NCBI GenBank assembly: GCA_037445635.1
Contig: JBBIKC010000002.1
Coordinates: 124,001 to 188,000, forward strand
Source: JBFMCC01 sp037445635
GTDB lineage: Bacteria; Chloroflexota; Anaerolineae; Anaerolineales; Villigracilaceae
Reading direction: 5' to 3'
DNA: 64,000 nt
Part shown: in pieces, positions 56,503 through 63,822 of the stretch
How positions within the stretch are numbered: position 1 is the stretch's first letter
How the letters are laid out: the number at the start of each line of letters is the position of its first letter
Program-made: the position numbers and the translations under genes
Notes under the pieces: generated by a model
The model's input: the letters and a program-made list of their open reading frames with translations, nothing else
The model's database searches: none
Told to the model about the DNA's origin: nothing

Positions 56503-58621
56503 CAACTGGCTGGCTGTCCAATTCTTCGAGCAATACCTGCGCTTCAACCAAATCTGCTGTATCCAATCCCTCGGTGAACCACTCGAAAATTTGACTCAGC
56601 CGTTGATGGGCTTTCTCGGTTTTTCCCATTTGCGCCTGTACTCGCGCGAGGCGCAGCGCCGCGCGCAATTCCCAGCCACACGCCTGTTGCTGGCGGGCAA
56701 TCTCAATCGCCTTCTCAAATGCGGACTCGGCTTCCCTGGGCTGGTCAAGTTGGAGGAGCAGGTCGCCGCGGCAAATGTGATTTGCCGCCATCATGTGCAG
56801 GTTGCCCGATTTGATGCTCTGCGAAATGTATTCCTCCAGCATGGAGAGTCCCTCCTCGACTTTTCCCGCCATCCCGCACACCTCGCCCAGCCACGCGGCG
56901 GAGGAACACAGCACGAACGCGGCGCCTGTCCCTCGGATGATCGAGAAGCCTTGAAGGAGCAATTGCAGTCCTTGTGCGGGTTGTCCCGTGTGCGCCATCG
57001 CCCAGCCTTTGACGATCAATCCCTGCGCGAACCAGAAGGAATTCTGATGTTGATTTGCGAGTGTGGTCAACTCCTCGGCATTTTCCAAGACCAGGGTCGC
57101 TTCGCGCCGCAGGAGATGGATGTATGCAAGAAAGAAACGGGCATACATCTGCGAGAAGGGATGTTGGAGTCCGTCCGCCCATTTCACTGCCTGTTGGACA
57201 CGCGCCAGCGCCTGGTCGGGATAGCCCATCATCCATAAGCCGATGGATTGGGATAGGGTTGCCACTTTGGGATCGTATCCCATCACGGCAACGAGGTCGC
57301 GATGACGCGTTTCATCGTAAAGCGACAGAAGCGCCTGCGCGTGTTCACGATAGGAAGCGAATCGCCCTGCGAACAACAGGTTGATTCCGCGATTGTTGTG
57401 CGCGATGACGAGTTGCGTGTCGTCTCCTGTTTCCTCGGCGATGTTCATCAACCGTTCGCCGATGTCCAACCCTGCGAGAATGTCGCCGCATAGCGCGTAA
57501 TAACTGGATAAGGCTTTGAGCGCATGGAACAATTCTGAACGGTTTCCCATATCGCGGCAAATTTCGTAGGCGCGTTGGTACGCCTGCGCCACCTCGGGGT
57601 CAGAAAAATTGCGAATGGACAATAACGCCGCGCCGATGGCAATTTGTGTTTGGAGTTCCAATTCTTGTTTTTGGGGTGAGGCAGGCAGGGAGTTCAACAA
57701 ATCGAGGGCGTGATGATAATGTCTCAATGCCTCCTCGTAGGCAAACCTGAGCGCGGCGTCTCTGCCAGCGGAAAGCGATTGGAGAATCGTTTCCGCGTTG
57801 ACAACCGACTCTCCTGACGCATTCGAGATGGATTGAAGGAGACGTTCATAGTCGCTTGGGGGCGGGTGCGGCGCGCCCAGCCCGCCGTCGCGGATGGATT
57901 CGTAAAGTCGGATCGTTTCCGCCGACGGCTCCACATCCAACTCGCGTTCGAGAGCGCGGCGGCAGGCGTCGAATTGCGCCAGCGCCGCGCTGCGCTGACC
58001 GTCGAGCGCAAGCAGGCGCATGACTTGTTGGTGCGCCTCCTCCAGCCAGGGCTCAAGTTCCACCTGACGAAAGGCGAAGGACAGGGCGAGTTTGTATTCG
58101 CCGCGTCCGTGATGATGTTCAGTGACGGCGCGCAGGGCTTCGATTGCCATCCGCCTGAACTGTTCGCGCTTGAGCGCGATCCACTCCTCGAAGGGATTGC
58201 TGTTGATGGAGGGAAAACCTGCCAGGAAATCGCCTCGATAGAGGGCGATGGCGCGTTTTTGGTTTTCGATGTCGCTGGAGCGGAGGAGAAGGCTCAGGGC
58301 GGCCGCGTCCACTTCGTGGTCGCTTGAAGCGTTGAATTGGAGGCGGTCGCGCGAGATGAGCAGGTAGGGCGGTCGGGCGGACGCGTCGCCGATCACGCGG
58401 CGCAAATCCGCCAGCGCGTAACGCAGGTTGCCGAGCGCGGAGTCGGCGGGGCTTTCTGGCCAGAGCAATTCAACCAGCGATTCGCGGCTGTGCGGGGTGT
58501 GGCTTTCCACCGCGAGATATGCCAGCAGGGCGCGTACCTTGTTGGACTCAAAGCGGCTGAGAAGGCGCTCCCCCTTTTGAATTTGCAATGACCCGAGAAC
58601 GGAAATTCGCAGGGTTGTCAT
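56492..58621 (-). CDS. SARP-family transcriptional regulator with BTAD and TPR domains
   Basis: 709 residues. N-terminal OmpR-like winged helix (ISVLGSLQIQKG, ALLAYLAVESHTPHSRESL, RLVEFLWPESP-like LVELLWPESPADSALGNLR), then the BTAD domain (about 100-245, with EEWIALKREQFRRMAIEAL and EPWLEEAHQQVMRLLALDG), then about 450 residues of TPR helices. Activates genes through direct repeats near their -35; such repeats lie just upstream of the divergent gene (58644-58663). No NB-ARC ATPase as in AfsR. The signal read by the TPR part is unknown. Confidence 0.92.
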   Translation of the reverse strand: MTTLRISVLGSLQIQKGERLLSRFESNKVRALLAYLAVESHTPHSRESLVELLWPESPADSALGNLRYALADLRRVIGDASARPPYLLISRDRLQFNASSDHEVDAAALSLLLRSSDIENQKRAIALYRGDFLAGFPSINSNPFEEWIALKREQFRRMAIEALRAVTEHHHGRGEYKLALSFAFRQVELEPWLEEAHQQVMRLLALDGQRSAALAQFDACRRALERELDVEPSAETIRLYESIRDGGLGAPHPPPSDYERLLQSISNASGESVVNAETILQSLSAGRDAALRFAYEEALRHYHHALDLLNSLPASPQKQELELQTQIAIGAALLSIRNFSDPEVAQAYQRAYEICRDMGNRSELFHALKALSSYYALCGDILAGLDIGERLMNIAEETGDDTQLVIAHNNRGINLLFAGRFASYREHAQALLSLYDETRHRDLVAVMGYDPKVATLSQSIGLWMMGYPDQALARVQQAVKWADGLQHPFSQMYARFFLAYIHLLRREATLVLENAEELTTLANQHQNSFWFAQGLIVKGWAMAHTGQPAQGLQLLLQGFSIIRGTGAAFVLCSSAAWLGEVCGMAGKVEEGLSMLEEYISQSIKSGNLHMMAANHICRGDLLLQLDQPREAESAFEKAIEIARQQQACGWELRAALRLARVQAQMGKTEKAHQRLSQIFEWFTEGLDTADLVEAQVLLEELDSQPVVKM

Positions 58622-58643
58622 GTTCGGTTTTGATTATACGGCG

Positions 58644-58663
58644 TTCCTCACGTTTTCCTCACG
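58644..58663 (+). promoter_or_regulatory. SARP-type direct repeats, 11-bp period
   Basis: TTCCTCACG occurs at 58644-58652 and 58655-58663, exactly 11 bases apart, and ends 9 bases before a -10-like TATCGT (58673-58678). This is the known layout of SARP sites. Confidence 0.7.
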
Positions 58664-58707
58664 GGCGTTTGCTATCGTGAGAGCAAACCATTCATTTGGA
58701 GGAACCC

Positions 58708-59526
58708 ATGAAACCCATCTTTCTGATTCTGATTCTCGCCCTCGCGCTGACCGCCTGCGCGCCCAAACCGCTGGACGTGGCAAACGAGTGGCAGACCGCC
58801 TTGAACAAAGGCGACATTGACGCCGCGCTCTCGTTCCTCGCGGACGACGCGACGGTTTCAATCGTCCCGCCGGGACCCGATGGGGACGGAATCTACAACG
58901 GACATGCGGAGATTCGCGGCTGGTACGAGACCATCGTCGCGGCAAAAGGCTTCGGTTCCCTGCGTGACTGTAAAGCGGACGGCGAAACCCTGACCTGTCT
59001 CTCCACTTACGCGGATGAAGGACTCAAGTCCCTGGGCGTGGACTCCATCGAGGGCAGTTGGGTGGCGGTGATTCGCGACGGCAAGATCCAATCCTATACC
59101 TTCACCATCACACCCGAATCGCTGGCGAAGTTCCCGCCGCCGCCCACCGAGCCGCCTGCTCCCACCGCCGAACCAACTGAACCTCCTGTGGAGGAAGTCC
59201 GCATTACCTCTGCGGAAGCGATCGTCGGCATTTGGAAAGGGAAAAGCGGCGACTACGTGGTTCTACACTACTTCAACGCGGATGGCACGATGAAAGTCCA
59301 GGTCTCGGGCGTGGGCGTGATCGGGAGCGGACCGTACGTCTTCGAGAACGACCTGTTGAAATTTCAGGACGCAACGGGCGATTGCGAGGGGATCGTCGCC
59401 ACCTATGAAGTGTATGGAACGTACGAGAACGGAAAACTGGTTAAACTGCGCTTCGTCCTCGTCGGCGACGACGCCTGCTCGGACCGCCGCAAAACGCTGG
59501 ATGGAAAGACCCTGGTTCCGAACTAG
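58708..59526 (+). CDS. Lipoprotein with SnoaL/NTF2-like domain
   Basis: 272 residues. Lipobox LTAC after FLILILALA. Residues about 25-140 form an NTF2/SnoaL-like cone (VANEWQTALNKGDIDAALSF; GHAEIRGWYETIVAAKGFG), then a Pro/Glu/Thr linker (PPPPTEPPAPTAEPTEPP) and a second domain with IVGIWKGKSGDYVVLHYF, a beta-rich lipocalin-like part. GGAGG precedes ATG 58708. Divergent from the SARP regulator and behind its likely site, so perhaps its target. Function unknown. Confidence 0.85.
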   Translation: MKPIFLILILALALTACAPKPLDVANEWQTALNKGDIDAALSFLADDATVSIVPPGPDGDGIYNGHAEIRGWYETIVAAKGFGSLRDCKADGETLTCLSTYADEGLKSLGVDSIEGSWVAVIRDGKIQSYTFTITPESLAKFPPPPTEPPAPTAEPTEPPVEEVRITSAEAIVGIWKGKSGDYVVLHYFNADGTMKVQVSGVGVIGSGPYVFENDLLKFQDATGDCEGIVATYEVYGTYENGKLVKLRFVLVGDDACSDRRKTLDGKTLVPN

Positions 59527-59549
59527 ACCCTCGTCTCTCGGAAGCGCTG

Positions 59550-59759
59550 GTGAACGAGAAGACCTACCTATCGTTCTTGTTGCGTGTGTGGCGCGTCAGG
59601 CAGAATGATCACTTTGTCTGGCGCGCCTCGCTGGAGGACACGCGCACGGGCGAGCGGCGCGGATTTGCCAGTTTGGAAGAGTTGATTCAGTTTCTTCGTG
59701 AGCGTGTTCGGGAACAGGAGGATGGCAGGGGGGAGGTTATAATCACTCCAACAAATTAG
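59550..59759 (+). CDS. Small protein of unknown function, 69 residues
   Basis: GTG start; SFLLRVWRVRQNDHFVWRAS then SLEDTRTGERRGFASLEEL and a basic helix FLRERVREQEDG. Looks like a small beta-alpha protein that contains a conserved-style WRASLEDTRTGERRGF motif. No family recognised. Located 24 bases after the lipoprotein and upstream of the DsrE gene, whose promoter lies in its last codons. Confidence 0.65.
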   Translation: MNEKTYLSFLLRVWRVRQNDHFVWRASLEDTRTGERRGFASLEELIQFLRERVREQEDGRGEVIITPTN

Positions 59760-59771
59760 GAGGAGGAACGA

Positions 59772-60131
59772 GTGTCCGAACACAAAAAATTCCTGATCGT
59801 CATCAACGACGCGCCGTATGGGAACGAGCGTCCCTACAATGCCATGCGGCTGGCGCTCAACCTTGCCAAACGGGAGGGCGTATCCGTCAAAGTATTTCTC
59901 GTCGCCGACGCGGTCTTCTGCGCCCGCAAAGACCAAAAAACTCCCGATGGCTATTACAACATCGAGCGCATGATCAAGTCCGCGGCCAGACGCGGCGAAG
60001 TGGCAACCTGAGGGACATGTTGTGAAGCCCGCGGGTTCGGGCTAAACGATTTGACCGAAGGCGTGAAAATGGGCAACATGGACCTGCTCGGCGACTGGAC
60101 GGTGGACGCAGATCAGACGCTGGTGTATTGA
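59772..60131 (+). CDS. DsrE-family protein with in-frame TGA, candidate selenoprotein
   Basis: 119 residues if TGA 60009-60011 is read through. N terminus KKFLIVINDAPYGNERPYNA, NLAKREGVSVKVFLVADAVF and YNIERMIKSAARRGEVAT match DsrE/DsrF-like sulfur-handling proteins. At codon 80 the family has the CGTC motif; here TGA replaces the first Cys (TGA-GGG-ACA-TGT), and the same frame continues 40 codons with GFGLNDLTEGVKMGN and GDWTVDADQTLVY, the typical family end, to TGA 60129. A hairpin fit for SECIS follows the TGA (60026-60043). A GGAGGAGG site precedes GTG 59772; -10 TATAAT at 59738-59743. Alternatives: simple nonsense mutation or sequencing error. Confidence 0.8.
60020..60049 (+). promoter_or_regulatory. 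SECIS-like hairpin after the in-frame TGA
   Basis: Stem AGCCCG (60026-60031) / CGGGCT (60038-60043), loop CGGGTT with G as second base, extended below a 2x2 internal loop by UUGU / ACGA pairs. The loop starts 20 bases after the TGA, in the 16-37 base range of bacterial SECIS elements. Confidence 0.6.
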
Positions 60132-60155
60132 GACTTGAACCCCCATCCCGTCCTC

Positions 60156-60183
60156 CCCCCAAACGAAAAACCACGTTTGGGGG
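60156..60183. repeat. Hairpin CCCCCAAACG...CGTTTGGGGG
   Basis: 10-bp perfect inverted repeat with 8-base loop in the spacer between the DsrE gene and the amidohydrolase gene. Could act as a terminator or be a dispersed palindrome. Confidence 0.6.
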
Positions 60184-60239
60184 AAGGGGAACGGTAGTAC
60201 ACACAAACAACCCTTCGCATCTTAGATACTGTTCTTTCT

Positions 60240-60270
60240 CTCCCCCATTTCGTTCTTTGAAATGGGGGAG
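60240..60270. repeat. Hairpin CTCCCCCATTTC...GAAATGGGGGAG
   Basis: 12-bp perfect inverted repeat with 7-base loop. Together with 60156-60183 and the plain sequence between, it fills the gap 60132-60316, which holds no gene. Confidence 0.6.
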
Positions 60271-60316
60271 ATTGCCGAAGGCCAGAGGAGGTGGGGTTTA
60301 TGGTAAGATTCCCTCG

Positions 60317-61168
60317 ATGAAACTTAACCTCGCCCTCGCGCAGATTTCCACCAAACTGGGGGATGTCGAATCCAACCTCGAGAAGCACCTCGCCTTCGTC
60401 AAACAGGCCAAATCCCAACAGGCTGACCTGCTCATATTCCCCGAACTCTCGCTCACGGGCTATGTCTTGCAAGACATTGTCCCAACCGTCGCGCACCATC
60501 CCACCGATGACGACCCCGTCTTCAAGCATCTGCTCAAAGCCAGCCGTGACCTCGATCTCGTCGTCGGCTTTGTGGACGAAGACTCCCGTCACCGCTTCTA
60601 CATCGCCTCGGCCTACCTTTCGGGCGGGCGCGTCCTCCACGTCCACCACAAAGTCTATCTGCCCACCTACGGCCTCTTCGACGAAGGCCGCTTCTTCGCC
60701 TGGGGCGATTCCATCCAGGCCTTCGACACCCGCTTCGGCCGCGTCGGTCTCCTCATCTGTGAAGACTTCTGGCACGCCTCGCCTCCGTACCTGCTCTGGC
60801 TCGACGGCGCCGACATTTTGCTCTTCTCCTCGGCCTCACCTGGCCGCGGCCTCAACGACCACGAAAAACTCGAGTCCGCCCGCTGGGTGGAGCGCGTGAA
60901 CAAGGCTTATGCCAGCATGTTCACCTCGTTTGTTGCGCATTCGAACCGCGTGGGTTTCGAGGACGGCCTGCTTTTCTGGGGAGGAGCCACGGTCTTCGAC
61001 CCGAACGGCGAAGAGATCGCCCACGGCCCATACTTTGAGGAGGCTCTCACCTGCGTCGAATTGGACTTGAATCAACTGCGCCGCACGCGCGCCCGCCTGC
61101 CGCTTCTGCGCGACGAGCGGACGAATCTGGTGCAAAGAGAATTGGAGAGGATCCTGTCCCGTGATTGA
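60317..61168 (+). CDS. Carbon-nitrogen hydrolase, glutaminase partner of NAD+ synthetase
   Basis: 283 residues of the nitrilase superfamily. Catalytic Glu in LLIFPELSLTGY, Lys in HHKVYLPTYGLFDEGR, Cys in VGLLICEDFWHASPP. This Lys-Cys context is that of the glutamine-amidotransferase part of eukaryotic-type NAD+ synthetases. It overlaps the NadE gene by eight bases, so the two subunits together make a split glutamine-dependent enzyme. ATG 60317 is 7 bases after a -10 box TAAGAT and lacks a Shine-Dalgarno; the open frame upstream is not coding. Confidence 0.9.
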   Translation: MKLNLALAQISTKLGDVESNLEKHLAFVKQAKSQQADLLIFPELSLTGYVLQDIVPTVAHHPTDDDPVFKHLLKASRDLDLVVGFVDEDSRHRFYIASAYLSGGRVLHVHHKVYLPTYGLFDEGRFFAWGDSIQAFDTRFGRVGLLICEDFWHASPPYLLWLDGADILLFSSASPGRGLNDHEKLESARWVERVNKAYASMFTSFVAHSNRVGFEDGLLFWGGATVFDPNGEEIAHGPYFEEALTCVELDLNQLRRTRARLPLLRDERTNLVQRELERILSRD

Positions 61169-61982
61169 TCTGTCCATCAATACCAACCTCGCCCGCACCA
61201 TCCTCACGGGTTTTATCAAGTCCGAGATCACCCGCGTTGGATTTTCACGCGCGGTGGTGGGACTTTCGGGCGGGATCGACTCAGCCCTCTCCTGCGTCCT
61301 GGCCGCCGAAGCGCTGGGACCAGAAAATGTGCTGGCTGTCCGTATGCCGCACAAACTGTCCAGCCCCGATTCGCTGGAACACGCCCAATTGATCATTGAC
61401 CAGTTCAACGTCCAGAGCGAAACGATTGAGATCACGAACATGGTCGAGCCGCTGATTCGGCGTGATCCGAATATGTCGAAACAGCGAAAGGGCAACATCA
61501 TGGCGCGGGCGCGCATGATCGTCCTGTACGATCAATCCGAGGCCTTTAAAGGTCTCGTCGTTGGCACGAGCAACAAGACCGAGATTCTGCTGGGCTACAC
61601 GACGCTGTTCGGCGATTCGGCCAGCGCGCTCAACCCGATTGGCGATCTTTACAAAACCCAGGTGCGGCAACTTTCGCGGGCACTGGGCATCCCGCAGGTC
61701 ATTATTGATAAGGCGCCGTCCGCCGACCTGTGGGCGGGCCAGACCGATGAAGGTGAACTCGGATTCACCTACGAAGAGGTGGATCAGTTGCTTACCCTGC
61801 TGGTGGATCGCCGTTACAGCCCGCAGGAATGCATCGAAGAGGGATTCGATGTAAAGTTCATCCAGGCCGTGACGGCGCGTATCCGCCGAAGTCAATTCAA
61901 ACGCATGCAGCCGCCGATTGCCAAGCTCAGTAACCGCACGGTCGGTTACGATTTCTTATATTTGCGCGATTGGGGTACGTAA
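61161..61982 (+). CDS. nadE: NAD+ synthetase
   Basis: Converts nicotinic acid adenine dinucleotide to NAD+ with ATP and ammonia. 273 residues, normal for the synthetase domain alone. PP-loop VVGLSGGIDSALS and VVGTSNKTEILLGYTTLFGD, with PSADLWAGQTDEGELGFTY. Starts at GTG 61161, overlapping the end of the nitrilase subunit, which supplies ammonia from glutamine. The last enzyme of NAD biosynthesis. Confidence 0.96.
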   Translation: MIDLSINTNLARTILTGFIKSEITRVGFSRAVVGLSGGIDSALSCVLAAEALGPENVLAVRMPHKLSSPDSLEHAQLIIDQFNVQSETIEITNMVEPLIRRDPNMSKQRKGNIMARARMIVLYDQSEAFKGLVVGTSNKTEILLGYTTLFGDSASALNPIGDLYKTQVRQLSRALGIPQVIIDKAPSADLWAGQTDEGELGFTYEEVDQLLTLLVDRRYSPQECIEEGFDVKFIQAVTARIRRSQFKRMQPPIAKLSNRTVGYDFLYLRDWGT

Positions 61983-61992
61983 TATAGTATTT

Positions 61993-63240
61993 ATGAGAAT
62001 TTCACTGCCTCCTGCTCTCACACATCGCAAGTACCTTTACCTCTGGATCGGATTGCTGATTTCCATCACGGGTTCACAGATGCAGATTGCCGCCATTCAC
62101 TGGCACATCCGCGAACTGACCGGCGAGCCCGACCCTCTGGCGCTGGGCGCGATCGGTCTGGCGCGTATTTTGCCTGTGGTCGTTTTTTCCTTCATTGGCG
62201 GCGCGGTGGCGGATAACTTCAACCGCCGCTGGATTCTATTCATCACGCAAACGATTCTTGCCCTGCAAGCCGCCGCGCTCGCGGTCCTGACCTTTGGCGG
62301 GCATATCACCATCTGGCACATCTACGGGCTGACGGCGCTACAGGCCGCGGCCATGGCATTCGATTTACCGGCGCGCCAGGCGCTCGTGCCCAACCTGGTG
62401 CCGCGCGAGCATCTGCCGTCCGCGTTCAGCCTGGGAACGGTTGCGTTCAACGCCGGTGCGATCATCGGGCCGCTGTTTTTCGGCCTGATTCCCGAGGGCG
62501 GACAGGGAACGGCTTATCTGCTGAATTCGCTGTCGTTTGTGGCTGTGATTGCCGCGCTCCTGTTGATGGGGCATGTGCCTCAGGATTTTAAACATGCCAG
62601 CGGCGTCAATCTGCGCGCCATGCTGGACGGTGTGCGTTTCATCTTCAATCGTCCATTGATTCTTTCCACGATGCTGATGGATTTCGTCGCCACGTTCTTT
62701 GCCTCTGCCAATACGATGCTCCCGATTGTGGCGCGCGATATCCTCCATGTCGGCAAGGCGGGATACGGCTGGCTGACCTCCGCCCAGGCAATCGGCTCGG
62801 TGCTGGCGGGCATGGTCACGGCGCAGATCAGGGAACTTCGCCGCCAGGGAAAACTCTTCCTGCTGTCGGTGACCGTTTTCGGGGCCGCGACCGTCTGGTT
62901 CGGCCTCAGCCGCACTTTCGTCCCGGCCATGATCGCCCTCCTGCTGATCGGCGCGGGCGACGCGGTGAGCACGGTCATCCGCAACACGATCCGCCAGTTG
63001 CAGACCCCCGATCACATCCGCGGCAGGATGACGAGCGTCAATCAGATTTTCTTCATGGGCGGGCCGCAACTGGGGGAGGTGGAGGCAGGGGTGGCGGCGT
63101 ATTTGCTGGGCGTCCCTTTTGCCATCGTCAGCGGCGGGATTGGCTGTATCCTTGGCATGTTGCTGATCGTCCGCAAATGGCCGCAATTGGTCTCGTACAA
63201 TGGAGACGAGCCCGCCCTGGCCGGTGCAACGGCTGGTTGA
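61993..63240 (+). CDS. MFS exporter (EntS/MdtG-like)
   Basis: 415 residues with 12 membrane helices. Major facilitator of the EntS-like branch: GLLISITGSQMQIAAIHWHI, motif A-like FIGGAVADNFNRRW between helices 2 and 3, and LPARQALVPNLVPREHLPSA. Such proteins export siderophores, drugs or metabolites. ATG 61993 begins 7 bases after a TAATAT box; the in-frame sequence further upstream overlaps nadE. Followed by a free-standing promoter with a leader region. Confidence 0.9.
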   Translation: MRISLPPALTHRKYLYLWIGLLISITGSQMQIAAIHWHIRELTGEPDPLALGAIGLARILPVVVFSFIGGAVADNFNRRWILFITQTILALQAAALAVLTFGGHITIWHIYGLTALQAAAMAFDLPARQALVPNLVPREHLPSAFSLGTVAFNAGAIIGPLFFGLIPEGGQGTAYLLNSLSFVAVIAALLLMGHVPQDFKHASGVNLRAMLDGVRFIFNRPLILSTMLMDFVATFFASANTMLPIVARDILHVGKAGYGWLTSAQAIGSVLAGMVTAQIRELRRQGKLFLLSVTVFGAATVWFGLSRTFVPAMIALLLIGAGDAVSTVIRNTIRQLQTPDHIRGRMTSVNQIFFMGGPQLGEVEAGVAAYLLGVPFAIVSGGIGCILGMLLIVRKWPQLVSYNGDEPALAGATAG

Positions 63241-63289
63241 CGGTATCTCTGCGATTCCCTTACAAAATTAGATTCTTCTCACTGAACCG

Positions 63290-63318
63290 TTGACTCTGCG
63301 ACGGTTTCCTTATATACT
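63290..63318 (+). promoter_or_regulatory. Promoter TTGACT-17-TATACT
   Basis: -35 TTGACT (63290-63295), 17-base spacer, -10 TATACT (63313-63318). Transcript start near 63325, followed by the leader ORF and a hairpin. Confidence 0.82.
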
Positions 63319-63342
63319 CTCACCACAAGGAAATAACCTCCT

Positions 63343-63378
63343 ATGCGAGCATCTGCCAAAAAGGATTTGTTCGGGTGA
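63343..63378 (+). CDS. Possible leader peptide (MRASAKKDLFG)
   Basis: 11-codon open frame in the leader of the SWIM-finger gene, ending five bases before a perfect terminator hairpin. A weak Shine-Dalgarno AAGGA lies about 12 bases upstream. The arrangement of promoter, short frame, terminator, gene is that of transcription attenuation; no run of regulatory codons is evident, though (Lys-Lys only). Confidence 0.35.
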   Translation: MRASAKKDLFG

Positions 63379-63382
63379 GTTG

Positions 63383-63412
63383 AAAGGCGCGCGGCTGTCC
63401 GCGTGCCTTTTT
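63383..63412 (+). terminator. Terminator or attenuator before the SWIM-finger gene
   Basis: 12-bp stem with one G-T pair (AAAGGCGCGCGG / CCGCGTGCCTTT), loop CTGT, then TTTTT. It lies between the promoter at 63290-63318 and the gene at 63449, with no gene before it in this transcript except the 11-codon frame. Confidence 0.85.
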
Positions 63413-63448
63413 GTTTCGACCATCTCTAACGTGAAAAGGAGATAAAGC

Positions 63449-63694
63449 ATGGACTATGGAATGATCGGCAAGTTGGAAAAAGCCAAACGCTACGCGGAAG
63501 ACCGAAAACGTTTCCGCTTCAATAAATTCGAAATCACCTTCCACGGCGACAACAACGACCATACCGTCAGTTTCGAGAACGGCGCCTTCCACTGCGATTG
63601 CGAATTCTTTATCACGCATCGCCGCTGCGCCCACACGATTGCCCTTGAAGACTATATCCTCAAAGATATGATCGTCGTCGCGGCGCAGGCCTGA
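63449..63694 (+). CDS. Small SWIM zinc-finger protein
   Basis: 81 residues. Central SWIM motif FHCDCEFFITHRRCAHTIAL (C-x-C-x8-C-x-H) for zinc binding, preceded by an Arg/Lys-rich beta part (RFRFNKFEITFHGDNNDHTV). SWIM fingers bind DNA or proteins. Strong ribosome binding site AAAAGGAGA precedes ATG 63449. A short stand-alone member. Role unknown; a nucleic-acid-linked function is possible. Confidence 0.85.
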   Translation: MDYGMIGKLEKAKRYAEDRKRFRFNKFEITFHGDNNDHTVSFENGAFHCDCEFFITHRRCAHTIALEDYILKDMIVVAAQA

Positions 63695-63715
63695 CCGCGA
63701 TTCGTCCAATTGGGT

Positions 63716-63747
63716 CTGCCCGTCTCGAAAATCGAGGCGGGCAGTTT
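63716..63747 (+). terminator. Terminator of the SWIM-finger gene
   Basis: 13-bp stem with one G-T pair (arms 63716-63728 and 63732-63744), loop AAA, then TTTATTT. Confidence 0.9.
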
Positions 63748-63822
63748 ATTTAACTATCTTTGCGTAGGTAGGCAGGCGGGGACCGGGTTTTAAATTCGAG
63801 CGAATTCGGGTACAATTTTTGC

